Source: Deltaproteobacteria bacterium (GTDB taxonomy: Bacteria; Myxococcota_A; UBA9160; PR03). From it: DNA of 9,844 bases. Numbering within the stretch: the stretch's first letter is position 1; each line of letters begins with the position of its first letter. The notes under the pieces are model-generated. The model was given only the letters and a program-made list of their open reading frames with translations. It had not been told where the DNA came from and searched no databases. A program made the position numbers and the translations under genes. The stretch is taken from contig JAGSPS010000135.1 of NCBI GenBank assembly GCA_018262315.1, positions 1-9,844 of the forward strand, given 5' to 3'. Below are positions 1 through 6,340 of the stretch, piece after piece.

Positions 1-1
1 G

Positions 2-754
2 CCTGGCGTCACCTCGATCTCGATGGACTTCCACAAATACGCCTTCGCGGCGAAGGGCGCGTCGGTGATCCTGCATCGCAACAAGGAACTGCGGCGCTAC
101 CAGATCTACGCGTGCTCGAACTGGACCGGCTACACGGTGATCAACCCGACCGTGCAGAGCACCAAGTCGGCGGGACCCGTCGCGGCGGCGTGGGCCGCGC
201 TGCATTTCATCGGCGACGCCGGCTACCTCGAGATCGCGCGCCAGGTGCTCGGCGCGACGCGGCGCATCGCCGAGCACGTCGACGCGAGTCCGGACCTGCG
301 CCTGCTCGGACGGCCCGAAATGAACCTGGTCGCGTTCACCTCGGACACCGTGAGCGTCTTCCACGTGATCGACGAGATGAAGACGCGCGGTTGGTACATC
401 CAACCCCAGCTCGGCTACGGCGATTCCAAGGAGAACATCCACCTCTCGATCAACCCCGCGAGCGTGCGCTGGGTGGATGCGATGCTCGCCGATCTCGACG
501 TCTGCGTCGCGAAGGCGAAGTCGATGCCCTCGGGCGAACTCGCCGGGAAGATCCGGGCGGCGTTTGGTGACCTCGATCCGAGCACGCTCGGCGACGACAC
601 CTTCCAGGGCCTGCTCGCGATGGCCGGCGTGCAGGGCAGCGCGCTGCCGGGCCGCATGGCCGAGGTGAACGAGGTGCTGAACGCGCTGCCGGTGAAGATG
701 CGCGAACGGCTGCTGGTCGAGTACCTGAACGAGCTGTTCAGACAGCCGCAATAG
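2..754 (+). CDS. Sphingosine-1-phosphate-lyase-like PLP enzyme (3' part)
   Basis: This is the C-terminal 250 residues of a pyridoxal-phosphate-dependent group II decarboxylase/lyase, and the 5' end lies outside the window. The first residues visible read PGVTSIS-MDFHKYAFAAKG. This matches the active-site stretch of sphingosine-1-phosphate lyases, where the His-Lys pair supplies the Schiff-base lysine (codon 35-37, residue 12 of the visible part). Downstream, the pattern of aromatic YQ..., W.G, SPT/NPT and a TKSAG/GSRxGG-like segment, then WAALHFIGDAGY, follows the eukaryotic and bacterial lyases in order. The end (GLLAMAG...MAEVNEVLNAL) corresponds to the lyase C-terminus. The family cleaves phosphorylated long-chain bases into an aldehyde and phosphoethanolamine. 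The substrate here is inferred, and a related amino-acid decarboxylase is possible because the N-terminal half is missing. An in-frame ATG at 23 is not the start, since conserved sequence continues upstream of it. Confidence 0.85.
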   Translation, partial: PGVTSISMDFHKYAFAAKGASVILHRNKELRRYQIYACSNWTGYTVINPTVQSTKSAGPVAAAWAALHFIGDAGYLEIARQVLGATRRIAEHVDASPDLRLLGRPEMNLVAFTSDTVSVFHVIDEMKTRGWYIQPQLGYGDSKENIHLSINPASVRWVDAMLADLDVCVAKAKSMPSGELAGKIRAAFGDLDPSTLGDDTFQGLLAMAGVQGSALPGRMAEVNEVLNALPVKMRERLLVEYLNELFRQPQ

Positions 755-859
755 TCGCGCAGTCCGACCCAGAGGGGCCAGCGAGCGCACTTTTCTCGCG
801 CAGCTCTCTCTCTCTATGCAAGAATGACCCGGATCTGGACGGAATCTGGAGGACCGGGC
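755..859 (+). promoter_or_regulatory. Intergenic leader with (CT)6 tract, possible promoter
   Basis: This 105-base gap lies between the lyase and the exported propeller protein. It holds a perfect (CT)6 dinucleotide run at 804-815, preceded by a small T-run (ttttct, 791-796) and followed by tatgca (815-820). The last two could serve as weak -35 and -10 elements about 18 bases apart, but the match to consensus is poor. No T-tailed hairpin that would terminate the upstream gene is visible. Confidence 0.2.
848..852 (+). promoter_or_regulatory. Ribosome binding site that sets the start at 860
   Basis: GGAGG lies seven bases upstream of the ATG at 860. The alternative in-frame ATG at 824 has only a CT-rich, A-rich leader and no purine-rich site. 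Choosing 860 also puts the signal peptide right at the N-terminus. Confidence 0.7.
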
Positions 860-1945
860 ATGCCCTCGTTGCGTCAGCTCCGTCTCGAGCTCACGTGGAA
901 TCAGCTCCGTAGCCGGACTCTTGCAGGCGTCGTGCTCGCGGCGTCGCTGCTGGCGTTCGCAGCGGATCCCGCGTTCGCGGCGCGCGCACGCGGATCCCAC
1001 GAGGCCGTTGGCTTCCAACTCTTCGAGAGCCCGCAGGTGAACCCGCTCGTCCTCAACGAGGCCGGGACTCGGCTCTACGTCGCGAACACGACGAGCAACT
1101 CGGTGTCCGTGATCGATACCAGCACCAGCTTCGGCATCGTCACGACCGCGGTCGGGCTCGACCCGGTCTCGTTGGCGGTCCGACCGACTGCGAACGAACT
1201 CTGGGTCTCGAATCACGTCTCGGACACCGTCAGCATCATCGACATCGCGCCCGGCAGCCCGACCGAGAACCGCGTCATCGACACCATCCAGGCGCTGAAC
1301 GCGGACGGCGTCACGGAATTCGACGAGCCCGTCGGGATCGCCTTCACGCCGACCGGCGGCAAGGCGTACGTGGCGCTCTCGTCGCGCAATCAGATTGCGG
1401 TGATCGACGCGGCGACGCGCGCGGTCACCGCGCGCCTGAACGTGCGCGCGCAGGATCCGCGCGCGATCGCGGTGCGCAACGGTCTGCTCTTCGTGGCGGC
1501 CTTCGAAGGGCACAACCAGACCGAGAGCGGGATCTGCCCGACCGAGAACGACGCCAACGCCCAGTGCACGCTCGGGCTCACCGACCTGCAGACGTTCGCG
1601 ACCAACCCGAACATTCCCGGCGAGCAGAAGAACATCGTGGTCGATGGCGGGAACCCGGACCGCGATCTCTTCGTATTCCGCACCGACACGAACGCCGAAG
1701 TCGCCGCCGTGTCCGGGATTGGAACGCTCCTCTACGGCCTCACGGTGTCGAGCACGGGCCGTGTCTTCATCACCCAGACGGACGCCCGCAACTCCGTGAA
1801 CGGGATCGTGGCTCCGGCCGGCAGTCGCCAGGACGTCAACGGCGACGGAAAGGTGAACCTGAAAGACCTCGCGAACCGGCTGTTCACCAACGAGATCGAC
1901 CCTATGGCGTGGCGATCTCCGGCGACGACACCACGCTGGTCGTGA
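860..1945 (+). CDS. Exported YVTN beta-propeller/haem protein, N-terminal part before frameshift
   Basis: This is the first 348 residues of what was one gene of about 991 residues. The ORF then runs out of frame from about 1903 to a stop at 1943-1945. Residues 1-40 are a signal peptide: a basic start, a hydrophobic core (LAGVVLAASLLAFA) and an AFA cleavage site near residue 40. About five propeller-type blades follow, with characteristic strands such as RLYVANTTSNSVSVID, ELWVSNHVSDTVSIID and KAYVALSSRNQIAVID. These are YVTN-type repeats, which build seven-bladed beta-propellers in periplasmic or surface proteins. At residues 325-336 (1832-1867) a DVNGDGKVNLKD segment fits the EF-hand/dockerin calcium loop. 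The last 14 residues or so after the shift (MAWRSPATTPRWS) do not belong to the fold. The start is chosen from the GGAGG at 848-852. Confidence 0.85.
   Translation: MPSLRQLRLELTWNQLRSRTLAGVVLAASLLAFAADPAFAARARGSHEAVGFQLFESPQVNPLVLNEAGTRLYVANTTSNSVSVIDTSTSFGIVTTAVGLDPVSLAVRPTANELWVSNHVSDTVSIIDIAPGSPTENRVIDTIQALNADGVTEFDEPVGIAFTPTGGKAYVALSSRNQIAVIDAATRAVTARLNVRAQDPRAIAVRNGLLFVAAFEGHNQTESGICPTENDANAQCTLGLTDLQTFATNPNIPGEQKNIVVDGGNPDRDLFVFRTDTNAEVAAVSGIGTLLYGLTVSSTGRVFITQTDARNSVNGIVAPAGSRQDVNGDGKVNLKDLANRLFTNEIDPMAWRSPATTPRWS
1898..1905 (+). other. Frameshift site inside the propeller/haem gene
   Basis: Upstream the protein reads NEIDP in one frame. Downstream it continues as YGVAISGDDTTLVV in the -1 frame, which is the start of the next propeller blade. 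The junction reads gac-cc-tat, so one base (most simply a C or G after gaccc) is missing at about 1901-1902. There is no canonical X-XXY-YYZ slippery heptamer and no obvious stimulatory pseudoknot. A true deletion or a sequencing error therefore fits better than programmed frameshifting. Confidence 0.85.
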
Positions 1946-3834
1946 CGGCGATGGGATCGAGCCGCGTGTTCACCGTGAACGCCGCGACGATGGCGATCCG
2001 CTCGCGCATCGACCTCGGGTCGGTCGCGAACGGCGATTTCGGCCAGCAGATGCCGCGCGGCGTCGCGCTCGCGTCCAGCGCCGGCGGCGCGCCGCGGACT
2101 GCCTACGTGCTGAACAGCTTCGAGAACACCGTGTCCGTGATCGACGTGTCGAACCCGGACGCCATCGCCGAAACCACGCAGTTCGCGGTCGGCAACGACC
2201 CGACGCCCGCGGCTGTGCGGCGCGGGCGCATCGCGTTCAACAGCGGCTTTGCGTCGAGCAACGGCTCGTTCTCGTGCGGAAGCTGCCATCCTGACGGCAA
2301 CACCGACCAGTTGATGTGGCGGATCGGCGCCGAGTGCTTCCTCGCCGGCTGCGTGGCTGGCGAGGACGAGCCGCGCTCGACGATGCCGATTCGCGGCCTC
2401 AAGAACACGCTGCCGCTGCACTGGGCTGGAAACCTCGGCGATCCCTTCGGTGGCGGCAACGGCGATGTCGGCTTCGGCGGCGCGGGTGGCACCGACTGCT
2501 CGCTCGGAGGTGCCGACGGCGACCACGACTGCTTCGCCGATCTGGTACCCGCCAGCTTGCGTGGCGTGATGTGCAACCAGACACCGTCGTGTGCGAGCGG
2601 CCCGTCAGGCGCGCCGGGCATGCTGACGCTCCAAGAACGCGACGACCTGGCGTTCTTCCTAGCTGCGGTCTCCTATCCGCCGCCGCGCTCGCGCCGCATC
2701 GACGACACGCTTTCGAATCCGGCGGCGCCGGTGAACGTCCCGAATGGCGATGGCAGCGCGAGCGCCTTCTCCGCAAACGCGCTCAAGGGTTTCCAGGATT
2801 TCTTCACCAACCAGGGTGGGGGAGTGGGGGATCCGGACACCTGCGCGGACTCGACGGCCGGGTGCCATGTGCTTCCGCTGACGGCGGGCACCAATTCCTC
2901 GACGCTCAACGGGTTCGACATCCCGACCATGCGCGGAATGACGGATCGCTTCTTGCAGTTCTCGCTCGGTCCCACTTTCGTCCGCGAGTTGGAGCTGCAG
3001 GCGAACGCGGGGATCGGCGTGATCGGCGTCGCGCCGCTCGAGGCGCCGCTTCAATGGTCGGCCAGCCAGGGAGCGCGCGAGATCACCACGTTCGGCGGGG
3101 CGTTCGCGATCTTCCAGCCCGTGTACAACACGCGGCCGCTCGACATCTGGCAGATGTTCGAGGAGGCGAGCACCGGCTTCTCGGGTGCGCAAGCGCGGCA
3201 GGTGCAGCTCAACACGCGCACCACGTCGGGGGGGGGACTCGCGCAGACCGAGACGCTGATGGCGGCGCTCGAACTCGCCGACACGCGCGGGCTGGTGAAC
3301 CTGCGGGCGGTGGGCGTGCGCGACGCCGGGGCCGGTTTCATCCCGCAGACGCTCTCGTACCGGAGCGACGGCACCTACAAGAACGCCCCGCAGAGCCTGT
3401 CGCTCACGCACGCGCAGTTGGTGGCGGCTGCGCAGGCGGGCACGACGATCATGACTCTGACCGGGGCGCTCCGATCGAAGTTTGGAGCGGCCCCGCAGCC
3501 GCTGCTCGGGGCCTGCGTCAGCGGTTGCTCGGCGACGACCGGCGACCCCGCGCTGCCGAACTTCACGATCGGGGCGGGCGATCCCCCCGCCTTCACGGTG
3601 GTCGGCACCGACGTGCGCAGCGACGCGGCCATCTTCGTGAACGGCAGTCCCGCGACCGGTACGATCGGATGCGGCGCGGGCATGACGGGCAGCTTCTGCA
3701 ACAACGGCAACGTCTCGCTCGATCTCGCCGTGAAGCCGCCGACGGGGCTCAACCTGGTGCAGCTGCAGAACCCATCGGGCCCGCTCAGCAACGAACTGCC
3801 GATCTGCGTGGGCACCTCGGCGGACTGCAACTAG
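1903..3834 (+). CDS. Propeller/c-type haem protein, C-terminal part after frameshift
   Basis: These 643 residues continue the gene that starts at 860, and no independent ribosome binding site is seen. In joined numbering, further propeller strands (TAYVLNSFENTVSVID) come first. They lead into NSGFASSNGSFSCGSCHPDG, where C473-x-x-C-H477 (2275-2289) is a c-type haem attachment site. The setting is that of MauG/di-haem peroxidase-like proteins often fused to YVTN propellers. A second cytochrome-like region follows: ALKGFQDFF, then a C-x6-CH segment at residues 662-670 (2842-2868), then FDIPTMRGMTDRF. The last 150 residues or so hold six cysteines and an IPT/TIG-like beta domain (FTVVGTDV...AIFVNG...LVQLQNP). 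The protein is probably periplasmic or surface-exposed and takes part in electron transfer or oxidation. The substrate is unknown. Blades, haem site and tail are all intact apart from the frame break. Confidence 0.8.
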   Translation, partial: YGVAISGDDTTLVVTAMGSSRVFTVNAATMAIRSRIDLGSVANGDFGQQMPRGVALASSAGGAPRTAYVLNSFENTVSVIDVSNPDAIAETTQFAVGNDPTPAAVRRGRIAFNSGFASSNGSFSCGSCHPDGNTDQLMWRIGAECFLAGCVAGEDEPRSTMPIRGLKNTLPLHWAGNLGDPFGGGNGDVGFGGAGGTDCSLGGADGDHDCFADLVPASLRGVMCNQTPSCASGPSGAPGMLTLQERDDLAFFLAAVSYPPPRSRRIDDTLSNPAAPVNVPNGDGSASAFSANALKGFQDFFTNQGGGVGDPDTCADSTAGCHVLPLTAGTNSSTLNGFDIPTMRGMTDRFLQFSLGPTFVRELELQANAGIGVIGVAPLEAPLQWSASQGAREITTFGGAFAIFQPVYNTRPLDIWQMFEEASTGFSGAQARQVQLNTRTTSGGGLAQTETLMAALELADTRGLVNLRAVGVRDAGAGFIPQTLSYRSDGTYKNAPQSLSLTHAQLVAAAQAGTTIMTLTGALRSKFGAAPQPLLGACVSGCSATTGDPALPNFTIGAGDPPAFTVVGTDVRSDAAIFVNGSPATGTIGCGAGMTGSFCNNGNVSLDLAVKPPTGLNLVQLQNPSGPLSNELPICVGTSADCN

Positions 3835-3862
3835 AGGCCGTCGACGCCCTGCTGGCAGCCCG

Positions 3863-4372
3863 CTAGACGAGATCGCGCGGAACGCGCAGCTCGACGAGCG
3901 TTCCGCAGCCCGCGCGGATCTCGTCCCAGCGCGCGATGGCGAGTTCGAGGATGGCGAGCGCGGCGGTCGGGAAGCCCTCGCGAAGGCGAGCGCGCGCCGC
4001 GTCGTCACCGTGACGCACGAGCAGCAGTGCGAGTTCGTGGAGGCCCGGGTTGTGGCCGATCACGAGCACGCTGCTCTCGCGATCGTCGATCTGCGCGAGC
4101 GACGCGAGCAGCGCGTCCGGGTCGGCGAGGTAGAGCTCACGTCGCGCTTCGAAGCGAACGCCAACGCGACGGAGGAGCGGCTCCAGTGTGTCGAGCGCGC
4201 GCTGCGCCGACGAGCAGAGCACGAGCGACGGCAGATCGCCGCGCTGGGCCATATAGAGGCCCACGAGTTCCGCGGCCCGGCGCCCACGCGGGGTGAGCGT
4301 GCGGTCGTGATCGCTCTGGCCCGGGTCGTTCCAGCTCGATTTTGCGTGGCGCAGCAGGAACAGCGTCTTCAT
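3863..4372 (-). CDS. sixA: SixA-type phosphohistidine phosphatase
   Basis: This 169-residue protein of the histidine phosphatase (phosphoglycerate mutase-like) superfamily matches the usual 160-170 residue SixA length. The N-terminus reads MKTLFLLRHAKSSW, with the RHA motif carrying the catalytic His9. A TLTPRGRRAA segment follows, then SSAQRALDT (Arg58 region), RELYLAD and the second active-site histidine in VIGHNPGLHE (His107). SixA removes phosphate from histidine on signalling or phosphotransferase-system proteins in the cytoplasm. Its target here is not identifiable. The gene starts 17 bases after the stop of the Gfo/Idh gene on the same strand and is preceded by two GGAG stretches, so it is probably the last gene of a three-gene transcript. 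It converges on the propeller/haem gene with a 28-base gap. Confidence 0.9.
   Translation of the reverse strand: MKTLFLLRHAKSSWNDPGQSDHDRTLTPRGRRAAELVGLYMAQRGDLPSLVLCSSAQRALDTLEPLLRRVGVRFEARRELYLADPDALLASLAQIDDRESSVLVIGHNPGLHELALLLVRHGDDAARARLREGFPTAALAILELAIARWDEIRAGCGTLVELRVPRDLV
3877..3906. terminator. Perfect 9-bp inverted repeat at a convergent junction
   Basis: GCGGAACGC (3877-3885) and GCGTTCCGC (3898-3906) are exact reverse complements around a 12-base loop. The pair lies 43 bases past the stop of the propeller/haem gene and within the last codons of the sixA gene. No T-run follows on either strand, so it is not a standard intrinsic terminator. It could slow transcription between the convergent genes or be a by-product of coding sequence. 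Confidence 0.25.
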
Positions 4373-4389
4373 GTGCTCCGGGGCTCCGC

Positions 4390-5460
4390 TCAGAATCCGA
4401 GCTCAGCGAGATCGACGGGGCGCCCGAGGCGCGCCGAGCGCTCGCCCGCGAGACCCATCGCGACGGCGAGCGCGCCGTCGAACACCGAGACCACCGGCTT
4501 GCCCCCGCTCCGGATCGCGTCGCGGAAGGCGAGGTGCTCGAAGAAGGTCGAGCCGTGATGGGCACCGGCCTGCGCGAGGTTCGCGTCGACCGGGAACGTG
4601 ATCGTCGCGGGTTCGTTGCGATCGCGGCGGGTCACGACGAGCCGGTGCGCCGTGACGAACGCCTCCAGCTTGCCACGGTCGCCGGTCGCGGCGATCTCCA
4701 TCTCGTTCGTCGAGTGTTCCGCGAACATGCACAGATCGAGCAGCGCGCGGGCGCCGCCCGCGAAGTCCACCACGGCGAAGGCGTTGTCGAGGATGTCGGG
4801 TCGCTCGCCGCCGTAGCGTTCGTCCTGGTGGTTCACGTCGGCGGCGCCGGAGGCGTAGACGCGCAGCGGTCGCTGGCGGACGATCACGTTCATCAGATCG
4901 AAGAAGTGACAGCACTTCTCGACCAGCGTGCCGCCGGTGTTGCGGTTGAAGCGATTCCAGTCGGCGACTTTCTTCAAGAACGGAAAGCGGTGTTCGCGGA
5001 TCGCCAGCATCACGAGGCGGCCGACGGCGCCGCCGTGCACCTCTTCGATCAACCTCTCCACGGGCCGCATGTAGCGGTACTCCATGCCGACCCACACGAT
5101 CCCCGGATGCTTCTCGGCCGCGTCCACCACCCACTGGCACTGCTCGATCTCGGTGCAAAGCGGCTTCTCGACGAGCGCGTGCAGGCGCGTCTCGAAGAGC
5201 GCGCGCAGCACTTCATGGTGGGTGAAGTTCGGCGTCGCGACCACCACCGCGTCGACATGCGCGTGGCGCAGCAGCTCGCGGTAGTCCTCGTAGACTTCGA
5301 CGTCGCGTCCGATCGCGAGGCGACCCCAGTTACGGCTCGCCGCATCCGAGTCGGCGATCGCGGTGACCTCGACGCCGGGCAGCAGCGCGAGGTTGCGGAT
5401 GTGCTCGCAGCCCATCATCCCCGTGCCGATGATCCCGTAGCGAAGCGTCTCGTGCGCCAC
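4390..5460 (-). CDS. Gfo/Idh/MocA family oxidoreductase
   Basis: This 356-residue NAD(P)-dependent oxidoreductase has the length typical of the family. It has an N-terminal Rossmann fold with the dinucleotide motif GIIGTGMMGCEH (residues 9-20), the VVVATPN.THH segment and the EKP motif (98-100) that marks the family. The C-terminal alpha/beta domain carries WNRFNRNTGGTLVEKCCHFFDL, where His185 is at the position of the family's catalytic histidine. These enzymes oxidise or reduce sugars, inositols or related cyclic polyols, but sequence alone does not give the substrate. Translation starts at GTG (5458-5460), with GGAGGA at 5465-5470 four bases upstream. The gene lies 34 bases downstream of the FKBP gene, which suggests co-transcription. 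Confidence 0.9.
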   Translation of the reverse strand: MAHETLRYGIIGTGMMGCEHIRNLALLPGVEVTAIADSDAASRNWGRLAIGRDVEVYEDYRELLRHAHVDAVVVATPNFTHHEVLRALFETRLHALVEKPLCTEIEQCQWVVDAAEKHPGIVWVGMEYRYMRPVERLIEEVHGGAVGRLVMLAIREHRFPFLKKVADWNRFNRNTGGTLVEKCCHFFDLMNVIVRQRPLRVYASGAADVNHQDERYGGERPDILDNAFAVVDFAGGARALLDLCMFAEHSTNEMEIAATGDRGKLEAFVTAHRLVVTRRDRNEPATITFPVDANLAQAGAHHGSTFFEHLAFRDAIRSGGKPVVSVFDGALAVAMGLAGERSARLGRPVDLAELGF

Positions 5461-5464
5461 GCGT

Positions 5465-5470
5465 TCCTCC
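5465..5470 (-). promoter_or_regulatory. Ribosome binding site for the GTG-started oxidoreductase
   Basis: On the minus strand GGAGGA precedes GTG with four bases between. It supports the GTG at 5458-5460 as the true start, since no ATG is available near the Rossmann motif. Confidence 0.65.
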
Positions 5471-5494
5471 GCAGACCGTTTCCGCCGGCGGCGC

Positions 5495-6220
5495 TCAGGG
5501 CGTCGGTGTAGGCGCGGGCACGGGCGTCTCGGCGGGGGCCTTCACGATCTCCAGCAGCTCGACGTCGAACGCGAGCGCCGCACCGCCCTTGATCTTGGGC
5601 GGGAAGCCGCGGTCGCCGTACGCGATCTCGGACGGGCAGGTGATGTGCGCCTTCTCGCCGACCTTCATGGTCTGGACGGCTTCCGTCCAGCACGGGATCA
5701 CGCGATTCAGCGGGAACTCGGCGGGCTCCTTGCGCTCGATGGACGAATCGAAAACGGTGCCGTCACGCAGCGTGCCGTGGTAGTGGACCTTCACGGTGTC
5801 CTCGGGCTTCGGCGTGGCGCCACTGCCTTCCTTGACGACGCGCTTCACGAGGCCCGAAGCGGTCTTGTTGGCACCCTCGGCGGCAGCTTCCTTGGCGAGG
5901 AATTCGTCTGCCGACTTCTTCTCCACTCCCGCAGCGACCGCCGAGCGCGCCTGGCCGAAGGCGCTGATCTTGGGGGCGAACTCGTCGATGGACACCTTGG
6001 CGGCCGTGCCGCTGGCAGCGTCGCGCAGCCCTGCGATCAACAGATCGATCTCGGCGGGGGAGAGCGCGAAGCGGTCGAGACTGCCCGCGAGCGAGTAGCC
6101 CATCGCGTAGACGGTCTTCTGGTCCTCGGTCTGGAGCGTGGGTTCCGCGCTTCGGGCGGGCGATGCCGCGGCCGTGATCACGATCGCTGCGGCGAGCCCG
6201 AACATGCAACTGGTCTTCAT
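5495..6220 (-). CDS. Periplasmic FKBP-type peptidyl-prolyl isomerase (Mip/FkpA-like)
   Basis: This 241-residue protein catalyses cis/trans isomerisation of prolyl bonds in exported proteins. Residues 1-25 form a signal peptide (MKTSCMFGLAAAIVITAAASPARSA). Residues 26-125 form an FKBP_N-like helical dimerisation region with the YAMGYSLAGSL segment seen in Mip/FkpA proteins. Residues 140-228 are the FKBP domain, with VHYHGTL, FDSS, FPLNRVIPCWTEAVQTM, AYGDRG and FDVELLEI in order, so the binding-pocket aromatics (Tyr147, Phe157, Phe169, Trp178, Tyr201, Phe218) are kept. The usual glycine before the pocket tryptophan is a cysteine (Cys177). A proline-rich tail (PVPAPTPTP) ends the protein. The start at 6220 is fixed by GGAGGT at 6225-6230; the longer frame from 6307 has no such site. 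It is probably the first gene of the minus-strand cluster. Confidence 0.92.
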   Translation of the reverse strand: MKTSCMFGLAAAIVITAAASPARSAEPTLQTEDQKTVYAMGYSLAGSLDRFALSPAEIDLLIAGLRDAASGTAAKVSIDEFAPKISAFGQARSAVAAGVEKKSADEFLAKEAAAEGANKTASGLVKRVVKEGSGATPKPEDTVKVHYHGTLRDGTVFDSSIERKEPAEFPLNRVIPCWTEAVQTMKVGEKAHITCPSEIAYGDRGFPPKIKGGAALAFDVELLEIVKAPAETPVPAPTPTP

Positions 6221-6224
6221 GGAT

Positions 6225-6230
6225 ACCTCC
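6225..6230 (-). promoter_or_regulatory. Ribosome binding site for the FKBP gene
   Basis: GGAGGT on the minus strand lies four bases before the ATG at 6218-6220. It decides the start against longer in-frame options, and the protein then begins directly with its signal peptide. Confidence 0.75.
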
Positions 6231-6232
6231 GG

Positions 6233-6290
6233 GCGGCGGAGAATAGCCGCAGACCTTTCCGGCGAAAGGCCGCCGCGGGGAACGGCGGCC
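6233..6290. promoter_or_regulatory. Three adjacent inverted repeats in the divergent promoter region
   Basis: Three hairpin-capable repeats sit between the FKBP and CoA-transferase starts. GCGGC/GCCGC (6233-6237, 6246-6250) encloses gagaata. CCTTTC/GAAAGG (6254-6259, 6264-6269) has a four-base loop. GGCCGCCG/CGGCGGCC (6268-6275, 6283-6290) has a seven-base loop. The second and third overlap by two bases, so they may compete. They could be operators or leader structures. On the minus strand tattct, in the loop of the first repeat, is a possible -10 element for the FKBP gene. No T-run follows, so an intrinsic terminator is unlikely. Confidence 0.35.
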
Positions 6291-6330
6291 GGGGTCATCC
6301 GATGCAATCATTTCCTTCCGCCATCCAATC

Positions 6331-6335
6331 GGGAG
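6331..6335 (+). promoter_or_regulatory. Ribosome binding site that sets the start at 6341
   Basis: GGGAG lies five bases before the ATG at 6341. The upstream in-frame ATG at 6302 has no purine-rich site. Starting at 6341 gives the normal family length. Confidence 0.6.
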
Positions 6336-6340
6336 CCGGC

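Noticed and set aside
1898..1905. Programmed ribosomal frameshifting at the break in the propeller gene
   Set aside because: There is no slippery heptamer and no clear downstream structure, and the protein after the shift is essential fold rather than an optional extension.
2814..2830. G-rich stretch (ggg-t-ggggg-agt-ggggg) as a G-quadruplex
   Set aside because: There are only three runs of three or more G close together; a fourth lies about 24 bases upstream, and the stretch encodes a normal Gly-rich linker.
3835..3862. Intrinsic terminator between the propeller/haem gene and sixA
   Set aside because: The gap holds only a four-base CTGC/GCAG palindrome and no T-run.
2659..4008. Long minus-strand open frame opposite the haem/propeller gene
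   Set aside because: It lies antisense to a well-supported gene and encodes an Arg/Glu/His-rich peptide with no recognisable domain, which is typical of open frames opposite GC-rich coding sequence.
4342..5511. 389-codon plus-strand open frame opposite the Gfo/Idh gene
   Set aside because: The minus-strand product has Rossmann and EKP motifs; the plus-strand peptide has no domain.
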